Shown one piece after another: positions 50,065-61,235 of a DNA stretch of 64,000 nt. The stretch is taken from the NCBI RefSeq assembly GCF_004210375.1, contig NC_134825.1, positions 39,736,348 through 39,800,347 of the forward strand, given 5' to 3'. The position numbers and the translations under genes are program-made. The notes beneath the pieces were generated by a model. That model was not told the DNA's origin. It ran no database searches and was given only the letters and a program-made list of their open reading frames with translations. The DNA is from Tachypleus tridentatus. Its lineage: Eukaryota > Arthropoda > Merostomata > Xiphosura > Limulidae. The first letter of the stretch is position 1. Every line of letters starts with the position of its first letter.

Positions 50065-50300
50065 CAGAGTGGCCCGTAAGTCCCTACCCATCCATATATT
50101 TTATATATCCAGTGTATCTGTGTGCTGTCCCTCATTCTCGCTGCATTATATCATGTGTACTTGTCATAATACGCTCTTCAAGTGTAAATGGGCTTACATC
50201 GGCCATATTTCTCTGAAAAAAAGAAACAACTTTATAATACATGCGTAATTGAATATAACATAATAGCATATGGATGGGTAGGGACTTAAGGGCTACCCTG
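50065..50300. mobile_element. MITE with mariner-like inverted ends and TA duplication
   Basis: A 236-bp element with no coding capacity. The left end CAGAGTGGCCCGTAAGTCCC and the right end are inverted repeats of about 33 bp, both running into the ACCCATCCATAT sequence. TA dinucleotides flank it at 50063-50064 and 50301-50302. Confidence 0.85.
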
Positions 50301-50302
50301 TA

Positions 50303-51084
50303 GTGAGATTTGGCCTAATTTGGTCTATACCATGCCCAAAATGATGTTGTAAATTTTAAAGTACAAAAGCTACAATGACGGCACATGAGTAAGTATTACG
50401 ATGTCAAAGCTTATGGCACCATGAATATTTAGAAACCGCTAATTATTTCATTCTAAGTAAAGAGGAAGATGTAACATGTCCAACAAGTGATTTAATTTTG
50501 TTGAAACACATTTTTAGACTGGAGTTGAAAGCTCTATAATAATATATTTGCTAGGCAGTTATTGGTTCTCGGGAAAGAGAAAGTAATATTTACCACAGAT
50601 TTACTTTTTAGTATATTATAACACTGATATGCTCTGAAAGCTAAGTTTTAAAGCTCCACAAAAAATACAAACACTGTGTAGTTTGAAAAAAAGTAAATGG
50701 TATTAGTTTGTGTTCTAGTGCTATTGTTTAATACATAAATCCAGTATCAGTAAAGTGTTACAGATAGGCCTAGTAAACGTTATAAATTCTAGGCCAAGTA
50801 TATATTTTACTAGTTAAGGTTGTAGCTATTAATATCGAAAGAGTAGTGCTAAGGCCTAATGTTGCGTTAATAGTTGTGCGTATTAAGCCTTAAGAAGCCA
50901 CAAAGTAAAACGTTGGTTTAAATAAAAATATATTATTTTATACTTGTATATGGAGTGTAAAGGTCGTTTTTTTTCCTAACTTTTATCAAAACTGACATAA
51001 ATATTTTGCTACTACTGAATAAACCATTAAAATTTTTCTTTAATTTATTTTATAACTTTATAAAATTGTTTCGTAATGTAATAT
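50303..51084. other. Nothing recognised
   Basis: AT-rich sequence between the MITE and repeat R1. Confidence 0.55.
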
Positions 51085-51780
51085 ATCCGGAAGAGCTTCA
51101 GATCTATTGTTTTACGTATTACAGTTTCAAATAGCGGGAAAATTTAATATTAATTTAGAATTGAATTAAATGTCGAGATGTATCGAATTTATATTTGCCA
51201 ACAAGATTGGTATACACAGTTTTCTTTCTTAACACCAATATGTTTTAATATACAAACAACAATTTATAATAATGGATTTCTGATCTGGAACTGAATATGC
51301 TATCGACGGTTCATTACGAGCGAGTTAGTTCCATTGTGATAAACGTTTCAAAGGTACGTTTCACTTAACGGGAAGCAAGCTAGCTTCACACCGTTTACAA
51401 GCTGACTTTTCTGCGACGAAGACATAACGTCTTCGTAGAAACAATAACGACCGAATTTAATTTGCTGATGTTAAACGGTTTGTAAAATTCGAAATATATA
51501 AACGTTCCTGGTCCAAAAACTATACTTTTCCGATTAATAATCGTTAATCACAGTTATAGTTGTACATCAACTGTAGCAAACAGTTAATATTCTACTGTCT
51601 CTCCTTATTACGTTGGCTACCTTTTGTAAACTTGAGAGGATATTTTCTAGAAAAATACTGGTATTTTACATACATACATCGTGCACTGTTGATTCTTACG
51701 TTCGAAAATCTTCTATAAATGTACAGAATTGACTAAATTTTCGCAATACACATTTAACAATATAAGTCACATACATTTAT
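51085..51780 (+). repeat. Repeat R1, copy 2, cut off by TIR element copy 2
   Basis: Aligns with R1 copy 1 from the TTACGTATTAC region to CATACATTTATAA, where the TIR element starts. Insertion of the TIR element into R1 explains the abrupt end. Confidence 0.65.
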
Positions 51781-51782
51781 AA

Positions 51783-52860
51783 TTACACTATGGAATAAAG
51801 TTTTTACTTTTTCTTGTTCCTGGGCAGAAAGTGTTATTTCCCAAATGCTTATGCCTAAAGTAAATGGAAAAGATCTATTCATCTCTTCAAACTTTGCTTT
51901 GTGACATGGATAACGAAATTTTCAAATTTCCCCATTTTCCAGAACATTCAGATATACTCATTGCTGAGTAGCTGATAGAGAATTTTCTCGAACATACAAG
52001 AATTTTCAAACAACTTTCTAGAATGTTGTAGAACTTACAAGAATGTTCAAGAACCTTTTATAATTTTCCAGAATTTCTCTTGTAAATATATATATTGGGG
52101 CTCACCACGTCAGTTTAGTTCTAGCTGCCTAAGTGAACACATAGACCCATCTGATTTTATCAGAGATGGTATAAAGAAGCTGCAAGCATTCTCCAGACAC
52201 ATTCTGCTACCTATGTCTCCAATTTATCAAGACAAGAACGAAAAAATAAAGCATCTGCTAAAAGGTGTGAAGCCTACAAGACATATTTCGGCATGCCTGT
52301 CGGGGATGAAGACAAACCCTGGGCACCTTATTTTACCTTACTTTAGAAGGTAAGACGGACGATTTTTGCTTGCTTGAATAGTAAGATTTTATATTATACA
52401 AATCTTAGACCTTTTAAAATTTAAACATATTTTAATTTATTTCTTTAATTTCCAATAGTACAGAAAAATATCACATAAAATATTTTGCATGAACCTCTTA
52501 CACACTAGTTGTGGATGAAATAAATTTATACTTCATAATAACAATTTTATTTTGTTCTTTTGCAGGATGGTACAAAGGGGAAAAGATAGCCATGAAGTTT
52601 GTCCAAGAATTTGGCATGAACACACTGACCACTCAAGCAATTGCTACTTCTGCATGGTGGACCCTTCAAAACGTCGTGCTGACAAGAATGCATCTGCTAT
52701 TATGTATCCGGATCTTCTATCATCCATCGCCCCAGTGCCACACTTCCCTGAGCTCTCTGTACCTACTCCGCCAGAGAGAAAGCAGCCATTCTCAGAAGAG
52801 AGCAGCAAATCAGAAGAGAATGTTATCGGGTTATCTGCTGAGCCCACCGAGGAGAATTGA
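51783..52860 (+). mobile_element. TIR element copy 2, 5' portion with a spliced coding region, right end absent
   Basis: It aligns with copy 1 from the left terminus (TTACACTATG) through the promoter to about 52148. The coding part then covers the N-terminal region not seen in copy 1: a first segment ending before a GTAAGA donor at 52350, and a second from 52566 after a TTTTGCAG acceptor, so a 216-bp intron is likely. Recognisable peptides are YFGMPVGDEDKPWAP in the first segment and SNCYFCMVDPSKRR, YPDLLSSIAPVPH and PELSVPTPPERKQP in the second. I associate these with the same uncharacterised family; CYFC with nearby His could be a zinc knuckle. The coding part is damaged (about one or two breaks). 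A SINE-B scrap starts directly after it and no right inverted repeat is found. The left flank is repeat R1 (copy 2), into which it seems inserted. Confidence 0.7.
51980..52115 (+). promoter_or_regulatory. Heat-shock-element array, TATA and initiator of TIR element copy 2
   Basis: GAATTTTCTCGAA (51980-51992) is identical to copy 1. TTCTAGAATGTTGTAGAA (52016-52033) has four alternating units with one mismatch, and GAATGTTCAAGAA (52041-52053) is perfect. GAATTTTC (52000-52007) adds a two-unit site. TATATATAT (52087-52095) and TCAGTT (52110-52115) follow. Several heat-shock units are better preserved here than in copy 1, so the array is ancestral to the family. Confidence 0.78.
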
Positions 52861-52863
52861 ATC

Positions 52864-52910
52864 CTTGATTTTAGCGTTATAAATCTGTAGACATACCGCT
52901 AAATATCAAG
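52864..52910 (-). mobile_element. SINE-B head fragment next to TIR element copy 2
   Basis: TTTTAGCGTTATAAATCTGT and AGACATACCGCT match the complement of the SINE-B head. It begins just after the broken coding region. Confidence 0.65.
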
Positions 52911-53092
52911 AAATAATTGTTTGGGACGTTAATAGATCTCAGGATATCAAAATATTTACTATCTCGTTGTACCATAAAGATATATTTCAATATATCCTAA
53001 TATATTGTATTGTTTTACATTGGAAGATAGATATTAATATACCGAACTACCTATTAATGTATTACATCAAGCAAATCTCTGGTTTTTGAGAC

Positions 53093-53180
53093 CCCCACTC
53101 TCAACATCACAACGGCAAATCTGAAAGCTTGTAACTCCAAAAACCGGAATTCGATACTTGAGTTAGGTAATCAAACAGGA
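53093..53180 (+). mobile_element. SINE-B head fragment, decayed
   Basis: CTTGTAACTCCAAAAACCGG followed by AATTCGATAC resembles the SINE-B head to B box. Confidence 0.5.
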
Positions 53181-53536
53181 ACTTGTGAAAATACCCGCTT
53201 ATTGTTATTGAGTTTTATTAGAAATAAATTACAAATGATCATGAATTTAAATATATATATATATATATATTCGCGTTTCTGTTTATATCCATTTCTTTGG
53301 GGGAATAAAAATATTCATCGTAGTTTCTATATGTGGATGTATAATACAGGTACATACACACACACGCACAAGTATACACATATGTATTAAATTAATGTAT
53401 ACTGTTGAAAAAAATGTGTCTCTTTTCTATAAGTTTTATTATATCTTTTCTTTGATTGACCATTGGAAAATTGCATGGATCTTTTAAACTGTTACCTAGA
53501 CATATGTAACATTTCCTTATTTGATGATGTGTCCGT

Positions 53537-53645
53537 AAGTGGGACAGCAGTAAGACTTAAAACTCTAAATTCCATGGCATGATTCCATGCGGTGGACACA
53601 GCACATAACCAAATGTTTTGCTCTAAAATAAACAAACAAGCAAAC
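53537..53645 (+). mobile_element. SINE-B, diverged
   Basis: AAGTGGGACAGCAGTAAGAC, GATTCCATGCGGTGGACA, AGCACATAACC and an AAAC tail are in family order. Confidence 0.65.
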
Positions 53646-54904
53646 CTGGTGAAGTCATCCTTCCTGCGGCATTAAAATAGATGTTGAGTTTTATGTTGTT
53701 TCTTATTAACATTAGTTCCTAGCAATTTACAGTCTGAATACCATTTTGAAACCACGAACATATGGGTTAACGGAAGTTACTATAATTATTACTGAACATA
53801 TATGTTACGCCCTTTTCTAGGACTTATGGTCAAAACTGTTCGGACTGTCTTTGCTTAGATAGCAGTTTTAAATCTTAATAATAGTAGTGGATACAATAGT
53901 AAGTTTTAACCAGACACCCAATTTTTATATGGTTTTGTTTGAAACAATTATTTGAACCTTTTAAGTCACAGAAAGAGTCAGTCAACACCAGTCACTATTC
54001 AAGTTACAGTTCCTCCGGAATTATTTTTTATTTAAACTATTTAGTTTTTAAATGTTAATGATGTGGTAGCTGGATGGCTAAGTTAACTTTTTAATTGTTG
54101 TTGTTTTTTATCTTTGCTCTGATATCTAGTTATACTTCAAATGATAAAGTACTGATTATAGCGATATAAATATTTTGAAAGTGAATTTACGCACAACTGG
54201 CCTTTTTTATCACTAGACAAAATATAATATCTAACATCCAATTCCCTTGGAAGACTTATAGTATCATATAATAGATATATTACAATCAAGAAATATTATA
54301 ACTAGAAATCTGACTAAATGTAAAAGTTTCTTTGTCAAAAATTAATTGATTCCTGCTGCAAAAAAAAACAAAACACACAACAAAAACTGAAACCATTTAG
54401 CACAGCATACGTGTCTTCTGATTGGTTTTATAGTAATATGTAATTTTAAAAAATTCTACATTTAACTTGCTGTACTAAGTTTTGAACGTGGTTTACTGAA
54501 GATCAACACAGGAAATATATCGTGTCTTAGAAACGCATTTTTTCGCCCAAGCTCAACAAACGTTTTTTAAGCCATACTACACTGTTTATTTCTGTTTGTC
54601 GATTTTTAAAACTATAATGTATTCGAATATTTTTCAATGTACAGCATAACATGTAGATTCAGTAAGAAGAAAGAAATCGAAATTTTGTTCCATTGTACAC
54701 ATTGGTATAACAGCTCATGTTCGAGACCTGTAATACTCAATCATTTCTAACTTTGAACCCCTGACCGTAGGAAAAACTGCAGTACGTACCGCCAAAAAAA
54801 TGTTATTTTTTAATCCAACAGTGGGATAGACCTGGGGCGGATTAACGGTTAGACAGGCCTAGAGCTAGATTTATTTAATTTTTAAAATTTTAAAAATAGC
54901 TTCA
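53646..54904. other. Nothing recognised
   Basis: AT-rich, no frames of note. Confidence 0.55.
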
Positions 54905-55965
54905 AGGTGTAACGGATTTACTATTATGTATTTATTTTGATATCGATAATATATATTTAGAAATACATGAAACTTATATTGTTAAATGCGTATTGCGAAG
55001 GTCCCGGCTGTTCTCTAAATTTGGAGAATATTCTCGAGTATAAGAACCAACAATATATGTCTTACATTGTTGCCAACTGAGTTTTCTAGAACCTCGCCTA
55101 AAGTTTATAAATTGACGCACCAAAATGCGGTTTTTATATTATTATTGGTTCGCTACAGTTTGTATACATTACATCTAGAAAGCTATAACTGTGATAAACG
55201 CTTATTAACCAAAAAACTATAGATATTTGACCAGAGAGATTTAGGGATTTCGAAAATCAGAAACAGTTTAACTCCAGTGAATTAACTTTGGACGTTTGTA
55301 TATGTGTTCGGTGAAAAAGCTCAAGTAGGAAGAAGCTTGTTTGTTTGTTTGTTTTTGAATTTCACGCAAAGCTACTCGAGGGCTATCTGTGCTAGCCGTC
55401 CCTAATTTAGCAGTGTAAGACTAGAGGGAAGGCAGCTAGTCATCACCACCCACCGCCAACTCTTGGGCTACTTTTTTACCAACGAATAGTGGGATTGACC
55501 GTAACTTATAACGCCCACACGGCTGAAAGGGCGAGCATGTTTGGCGCGATGGGGATGCGAACCCGCGACCCTCAGATTAGAAGTCGCACGCCTTAACGCG
55601 TTTGGCCATGCCGAGCCAGGAAGAAGCTAGCTAGTAGCTTCCTGTCGAGGGAAGTGTACCTGTGTATCAACTCAGAATTAATTCGCTCGACCTGGACCGT
55701 CAATAAAATACTCAGTTCTAGACAAGATAGAAGACTGAATATTGTTTGTAAGTATGTAAATTTTTTGTATATAAATCATCATTTGCAATAACTATTTGTG
55801 ATAACCATCATTACAAATTGTATTGTTGGTTGTATGGTAAAATATTTGTGTTAAGAAAGAAAATTGTGTGTATCAATCTTGTTAGCTAATATAATAAATT
55901 AGATACACAACGGCATTCAATTAAATTCCAAATTCATTTAAATTTTTCCGTTATTAGAAATCGTA
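54905..55965 (-). repeat. Repeat R1, copy 3, inverted and carrying a SINE
   Basis: The complement matches R1 copies 1 and 2 (for example AACAAGATTGATACACAC near 55880). It is interrupted by the SINE-A at 55338-55617, so R1 is older than that SINE. Confidence 0.65.
55338..55617 (-). mobile_element. SINE-A inserted in repeat R1, with target duplication
   Basis: AGGAAGAAGCT at 55327-55337 and 55618-55628. Long GTTT tail, little divergence, GGCGCGATG variant of the young subfamily head. Confidence 0.94.
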
Positions 55966-56757
55966 GTAACAACCTAAGAGTTAATCGGATTTTTGAGACT
56001 TTTCTATAGGGCTAAATATCAACTTTCATCCTCGATGAATTTGAGATTTTATTGGTTGCACGAAAGTATCATACATATATCAAAAAAACAACACAATAAA
56101 TAATATATTACATTGATGATATCGTTTTAAAGTTTGTTTTAGAAAGGTTTTCAAGAAATTTTTAAGTCCTTATTTATCTTCATCAACAGCTCCTGCCCAT
56201 TTTGTGGTTAAACACTGAAAAAAGAAAACAAAAATACATCAACTTTAGCCAATTGTCTCAAAAATATTTTTCACTTAGTATAAAACAAATTAATGCTTAT
56301 TTAAAGATTTTTCTATGTTTAGTATCACTTATATCTACTTGTCTAAGCTAGCAGATGTATATTATTCTTTTTATTAAGCTGTCCTTATTAGGTGGTAGAT
56401 GGCGCTCTATAAAATTTGCTATTTATTTACTACAATGATGTTTTTCAATTTCTTCTGCTGTAATATAAGGTATTATGAAAATGTCTTCCACGAGAAAAGG
56501 GTAAATAACAACAAAACTCTATAGAAATGTTTGAAGTTATTAAAACAAATAATATTTATATATATATTTTCTGTACATTAATAGCTTGTTTCTTAGAACT
56601 TAATAAAGGTTTTTAAAATCGATTTTAAAATTTGATATCATTTAAACATATTAATAGGAAAGTCTGAATAAGTTAACAGAGTGAACTAAAACACAAGTTA
56701 ATGCAAAAGAAAAGTAATAACGACATGTTACACACGCTATTTTGTTGTAATTATCAT
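55966..56757. other. Downstream flank of gene D
   Basis: Non-coding; contains a CTCF-like TAGATGGCGCT site at 56396. Confidence 0.5.
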
Positions 56758-58884
56758 CTAATGGTATCCATATCCGTAACCATCATGCACTGGATAACCG
56801 TAGCCACCACCGTATCCATATCCAGGGTGACCGTATCCACCATATCCATATTCAGGATGTCCATATCCACCATATCCATATCCAGGATGGCCATATCCAC
56901 CATATCCATAGCCCCCATGTCCATAATAAGGGTGATAGAGTCGAAAGTATCGGGCACTCACACCATCAAGACCATGGTAAGTGTGGTGGTGGATAACATC
57001 TATATCACCAGCGAATAGTTGGACAACAGCAAGAGCCACGCAAACAAGGAATAGCTAGGAAAGCAAAGCATCAACACAAATACATCAGAAAGCCTAAGAA
57101 ATGTTTATTATACAATCATATTTATGACGAATTTCAATTAAACCCATTTCACTTGAGACAGTATGAAGCAGATGATGATGGTAACAAATGCCCCTTGGGC
57201 AAGATGCCAACCCATCGCAGGTACCTTCTGGTACCTATTATACAAATGGATAGACTAAAATAATTGGGGTAAAATGTCTTGTTTTCGATACAACAATGCA
57301 GAGCGAGCAAATTTATAACATCAGAGCCAGGGTTGGCTTAATGGCTAGCATGCCAAGTCTCACAGATTTGAGGACCCAAGGTTTAAACGGTGATGTAACT
57401 GTGAAAGTCAATCTGATTACTAGGTTAAACGTATTTGCATAGGCGTGGATGCTGTTTATCTGACCGTTTAACTTGTGTATCGCATAAAGTGCCATTCAGG
57501 TTAAAAATGTTTGTTTGTTAAGTTCCACACAAAACTACTTGAGAGTTATATGCGCTACATGTTCTTAACTTAGAACTGATAGATTAGAGAAAATTAAGTT
57601 AGTCAACACCATCCACCATCATCAAATTGTTCACTTTATCAATGAACAATTTGAAACGCCGACTCGTTATAACGCTCCTAAGGCTGAAAAAGCAACTCTT
57701 TTTGGTAATGAGATTCGAATTCACGACCCACAGATTGTAATTTGAACGTTCTAACCATCAGGCCCTGCCAGACACCTCAGAATAAAAACACTGATGTGTA
57801 TACTATAGTTTAAGAAATAGCAATAAATATGTTTTTGTTTCGTGTGTTATAGATTATAATGCAAGATATAGACCTACTGACATTGTTTTGCTTTTCCAGC
57901 CCAACATTTTTGACAAAGTATAATTACAATACCAAATAATGCAGATCTCATTTGATCTATTTAATTCTTTAAAAGAATGAGATTCTTCTAGTGCACTATT
58001 GGTTGAGCAAAATAAATTTATTTGACATAAGTAGTTTGCATTATTTACAAATGTTTCATAATATATGTAATTAAGCTCATGAGAATATGTAATTCCCCCA
58101 ATGATATAGCGGTATGTCTACGGACTCACACCACTAGAAACCAGGTTTCGATACGTGTGGTGGGCAGAGCACTAATAGCCCATAGTGTAGCTTTGTGCTT
58201 AGTTCCACAAAAATAATTCAATCAACTATATAGGAAAATTCAATCAGTGTTGTATTTAGCCCAAATTTCTGCAAAATGGAAATCGAACAACGGATTTTAA
58301 CATTGTAAGTCTGAAAACTTATCGCTAACTCAATGAGAGCTATTAAATTGTTTTAAATCCTGCAAGGCTTTTTCATTTGAAATGTATTATAGAGAAAAAA
58401 ATCCTTCTTATGAATACGTGCATATACGACATTATTTAGCACAATTAATAAATATGTGAAAAAAGTGAAATTATTCCTATTACACTTTAGTAAAGCTACT
58501 GATTTTTCTTAACCTTAGTGTTCAGTGGAGAGTGAATGAAATGTTGGGCTTAAATTGCATATGAATTAAAATAACATATGAATAGTTTTACGTATCAAAA
58601 TTTGTTATGTATGGAATAATTAGCTTGAGCAGCATTTTAGATATTAGATTCAAAAACCCATTATTAAGCATTTCTGTAGACTATACTTTAACGTTCTGCC
58701 TGTTAGATATATTAAACTTTGAAAAGAGGTAAGATCACAAGAACTGTGCAATTCGTTTTATAAAATACTTGAAAAGATAAACTGGTGTAAACTTTGGTCT
58801 TAATACAATAAAATTATTACGAAATACTCATTTAAAATTGAAACTCAGAGTAGACCTTTGTATACTTACAGCAAGCTTAGCCAT
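56758..58884 (-). CDS. Gene D: secreted Gly/Tyr/His-rich repeat protein with a distant first exon
   Basis: Exon 2 (57054-56758) follows an acceptor TTTCCTAG. It opens with a hydrophobic stretch lacking an ATG, so a 5' exon is required. A fitting exon lies at 58884-58870: ATG GCT AAG CTT GCT followed by GTAAGT, with a TATA box upstream. Joined in phase 0, the 103-residue protein starts MAKLALFLVCVALAVVQLFA, a good signal peptide. Mature features are an acidic/His segment (GDIDVIHHH), then YGGYGHPGYGYGGYGHPEYG-type repeats ending GYGYGYH. The 1,815-bp intron contains an old SINE-A, a SINE-B and a third SINE-like repeat. The protein is a relative of gene C in composition and layout. A cuticle role is likely, with an antimicrobial or metal-binding (His-rich) peptide as the alternative. 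No close poly(A) signal was found; TTTATT, read as AATAAA, appears only near 56370. Confidence 0.8.
57325..57445 (+). repeat. Family C SINE-like repeat in the gene D intron
   Basis: TTAATGGCTAGCATGCCAAG and TGTGAAAGTCAATCTGATTA parallel the copy near 7.9 kb. Confidence 0.5.
57508..57772 (-). mobile_element. SINE-A, old, in the gene D intron
   Basis: Heavily diverged yet colinear (TTTGTTTGTTAAGTTCCACA tail to AGGCCCTGCC head). Confidence 0.78.
58095..58213 (+). mobile_element. SINE-B, best copy, in the gene D intron
   Basis: Second SINE family, about 120 bp. It starts CCCCCA, then GCGGTATGTCTACGGACT, a B-box-like GGTTTCGATACGTGTGG, GGGCAGAGCAC, and TAGCTTTGTGCTTA before the tail. The B-box-like motif suggests tRNA origin. 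Confidence 0.8.
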
Positions 58885-58914
58885 TGTTCTCAAGCTTCAA
58901 GAGAAATTCACTTT

Positions 58915-58953
58915 CACGTGTTGACAGTACGAGACTTTTGCAGCTTTTATATA
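58915..58953 (-). promoter_or_regulatory. TATA box and E-box of gene D
   Basis: TATATAAAAG on the - strand (58953-58944) lies 60-70 bp upstream of the ATG of exon 1. A CACGTG palindrome (58915-58920) falls near the expected start site. The TATA supports placing exon 1 here. Confidence 0.6.
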
Positions 58954-59884
58954 TGTACCCAGTCAAGACCTGTTCAGATAAAGTTTTCATTTAAACCATT
59001 TTTGTCTATGTCACACTTTCATTCATCGTATACTTTTCATTTCTAGGCCGATAGACTAAATCTATGATATGTAACTTTTTTTCTTAAGCACAGTTGCATG
59101 CAGAACATTACCGGTAGAAACCGGATGTTGCTAAATTTGGCTTAGGCCTAGTAGATGGCGGTGCCAATGTATTAATTTACAATACAAATATGTGCGTACC
59201 GGGTAGTTCAAAGCTGGTAAAATCTCCTTTTATAATTAGTTTGTCATTATTATAATAATAAAGGATAAAAAATATATAAATTAATATAAGCCGACATGGT
59301 TGAAAGATTGGAAAGTGATTTAGCTGATACACACAAATAGGAGAACTTGACAATTGTCGGATACCTTTCTTTCTTTTGCTCCACATATTTAAATTATTTT
59401 TGTGTCGCGTAGGCTTAAGCTGATTATTTTGTTACAGTAATGTAAGTACACACAACAGTTCCTGTAAATCCTGTTACTTTCGTTTATCAGTTAGCTGAAT
59501 CATCGCAGGTAGACGTATCCATATTTCATTTAGTTAAACAATGCAGAGTGGATATATATATTTCAGATGTTTAAATTGCATTTTATTCTTAGTTCCTAAT
59601 TTTCATTTCTACTGTTTTTAACTTGATGATACGAAATAAAATTATGTTTCACAAAAATGTGTAAGGAGAATATATCGTACAGGACAAAATGTGTAAAGTG
59701 AAAACGTTATTATGAGAAGTCGCAAAGCTGTTTTTATTTAATGAAAAGTTTGATTTACTGAAGGAGGAAGGGAAGACACTACAGACGGAAGAGCTTTATC
59801 TTGTAATTTTAACATAGCAAACAAACCATAATCTATACAATAATTTAAAAATCGGTTGATGTCCGTTGATGAGAAACGATTGAC

Positions 59885-60075
59885 ACTGTGAATTGAATGA
59901 TAGGCCTAATAAGTAGCATTGGTAACTAAACTTTAACCTCGAGTGACAGGCCTAATGAATAGTATTACTTATTAAACTTTGACGTCGCTTGACAAGCCTA
60001 ATGAAAAACATTCTTAACTAAGTTCTTAAATCGTGTACTAGGCCTAATAAATAATCAGTTAATTAAATATTTGGC
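59885..60075. repeat. Diverged tandem repeat, about 58 bp x 4
   Basis: GACAGGCCTAATGAATAGTA-like blocks alternate with TAACTAAACTTTAACCTCG-like blocks. Confidence 0.75.
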
Positions 60076-60207
60076 AACTTGCAAAAGTTTGTTTAAAAGG
60101 ACACTTTTTCAAAACCAAAATACTTTTTCCTCGTTTGGAGATGAACATTCTTTAATATTAATGCTTTTGATTTCATTGTAGCCTTTGTTTGTACATAAAG
60201 TTATTAA

Positions 60208-60563
60208 CTTTGTTTGTTTTGGAATTTCGCGCAAAGCTACACGAGGGCTATCTGCACTAGCCGTCCCTCATTAAGTACAGTAAGACTAGAGAGTTTGTTT
60301 GTTTGTTTTTGAATTTCGCAAAGCTACTCGAGGGCTATCTGTGCTAGCCGTCTCTAATTTATTAGTGTAAGACTAAATGGAAGGCATCACCACCCACCGC
60401 CAACTTTTGGGCTACTCTTTTACCAACAAATAGTGGGATTGACTGTCACGTTATAACGTTCCCACGGCTAAAACGACGAGCATTTTTAATGCGACGGGGA
60501 ATCGAACTCATGACCCTCAAATTACAAGTAGAACGCCTTAACCTACCTGGTCATGCCGGGCCG
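60208..60563 (-). mobile_element. Dimeric SINE-A: tail fragment joined to a full copy
   Basis: 60208-60293 is about 85 bp of SINE-A 3' end. It runs directly into a full element (60294-60563) in the same orientation. One duplication, AGTTATTAA (60199-60207, 60564-60572), flanks the pair, so they inserted as one unit. Confidence 0.85.
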
Positions 60564-60703
60564 AGTTATTAAGAAGCTGTGATTTTTTATCAAAATAACA
60601 TATATAAAATGTTTTCTACACTGTTGTAAAGTAGTTCTTCTTATTAACAATGTAATAAAAATGGAAAATCTGTTGGTATGTCACCGAATTTCTTTATAAC
60701 ATT

Positions 60704-60811
60704 AATCCTCGTGGTTCAGCTGTGAGCTTATAACATTAAAAATAAGGTTTCAATACCTATAGTGAGAAAACACCAATAGTACATTGGTAGGTTTGTGCTT
60801 AACAACAAATA
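60704..60811 (+). mobile_element. SINE-B, diverged
   Basis: CTCGTGGTTCAGCTGTGAGC, GGTTTCAATACCTATAGTG, TTTGTGCTTAACAACAAA. Confidence 0.65.
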
Positions 60812-61077
60812 GACTTTTATAATTCTTATCACCTCTCGTCAATTGCTTGCACACTGATTGTTGTACATATAATTTATGTTTGAGAAATAAGTAAACAGTT
60901 CCTTCACCCAAATGCGCCATCTGTTATATTTTGCCTATCTCCGATCTCGTGGTATAGAGGGCGCCAAATTCAAAGAGTAAACATTTCTTTGAACAAAATT
61001 TTTAAATCTCTTTCGTAGCTGGTTTTCAAGGTATGTTACCCGTTTTTCCATAAACGTCCTCTGTACTTTGATGCCCT

Positions 61078-61235
61078 AGATGTGTTATAGGAATAACGAT
61101 CAAATCCCACTTTTCGTCCGACAAAAGTAGTTCTTGAATTGTTGCTGAATGCTGCCTTCCCTCTAGTTTATTAGCTCACAATTAATTAAGGACTACTATG
61201 CGTAAATAGCCCTTTATGTAACTTTGCACGTACGT
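61078..61235 (+). mobile_element. SINE-A 3' half, heavily decayed
   Basis: GCTGCCTTCCCTCTAG and AAATAGCCCTTTATGTAACT mark the centre and tail. Confidence 0.65.
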
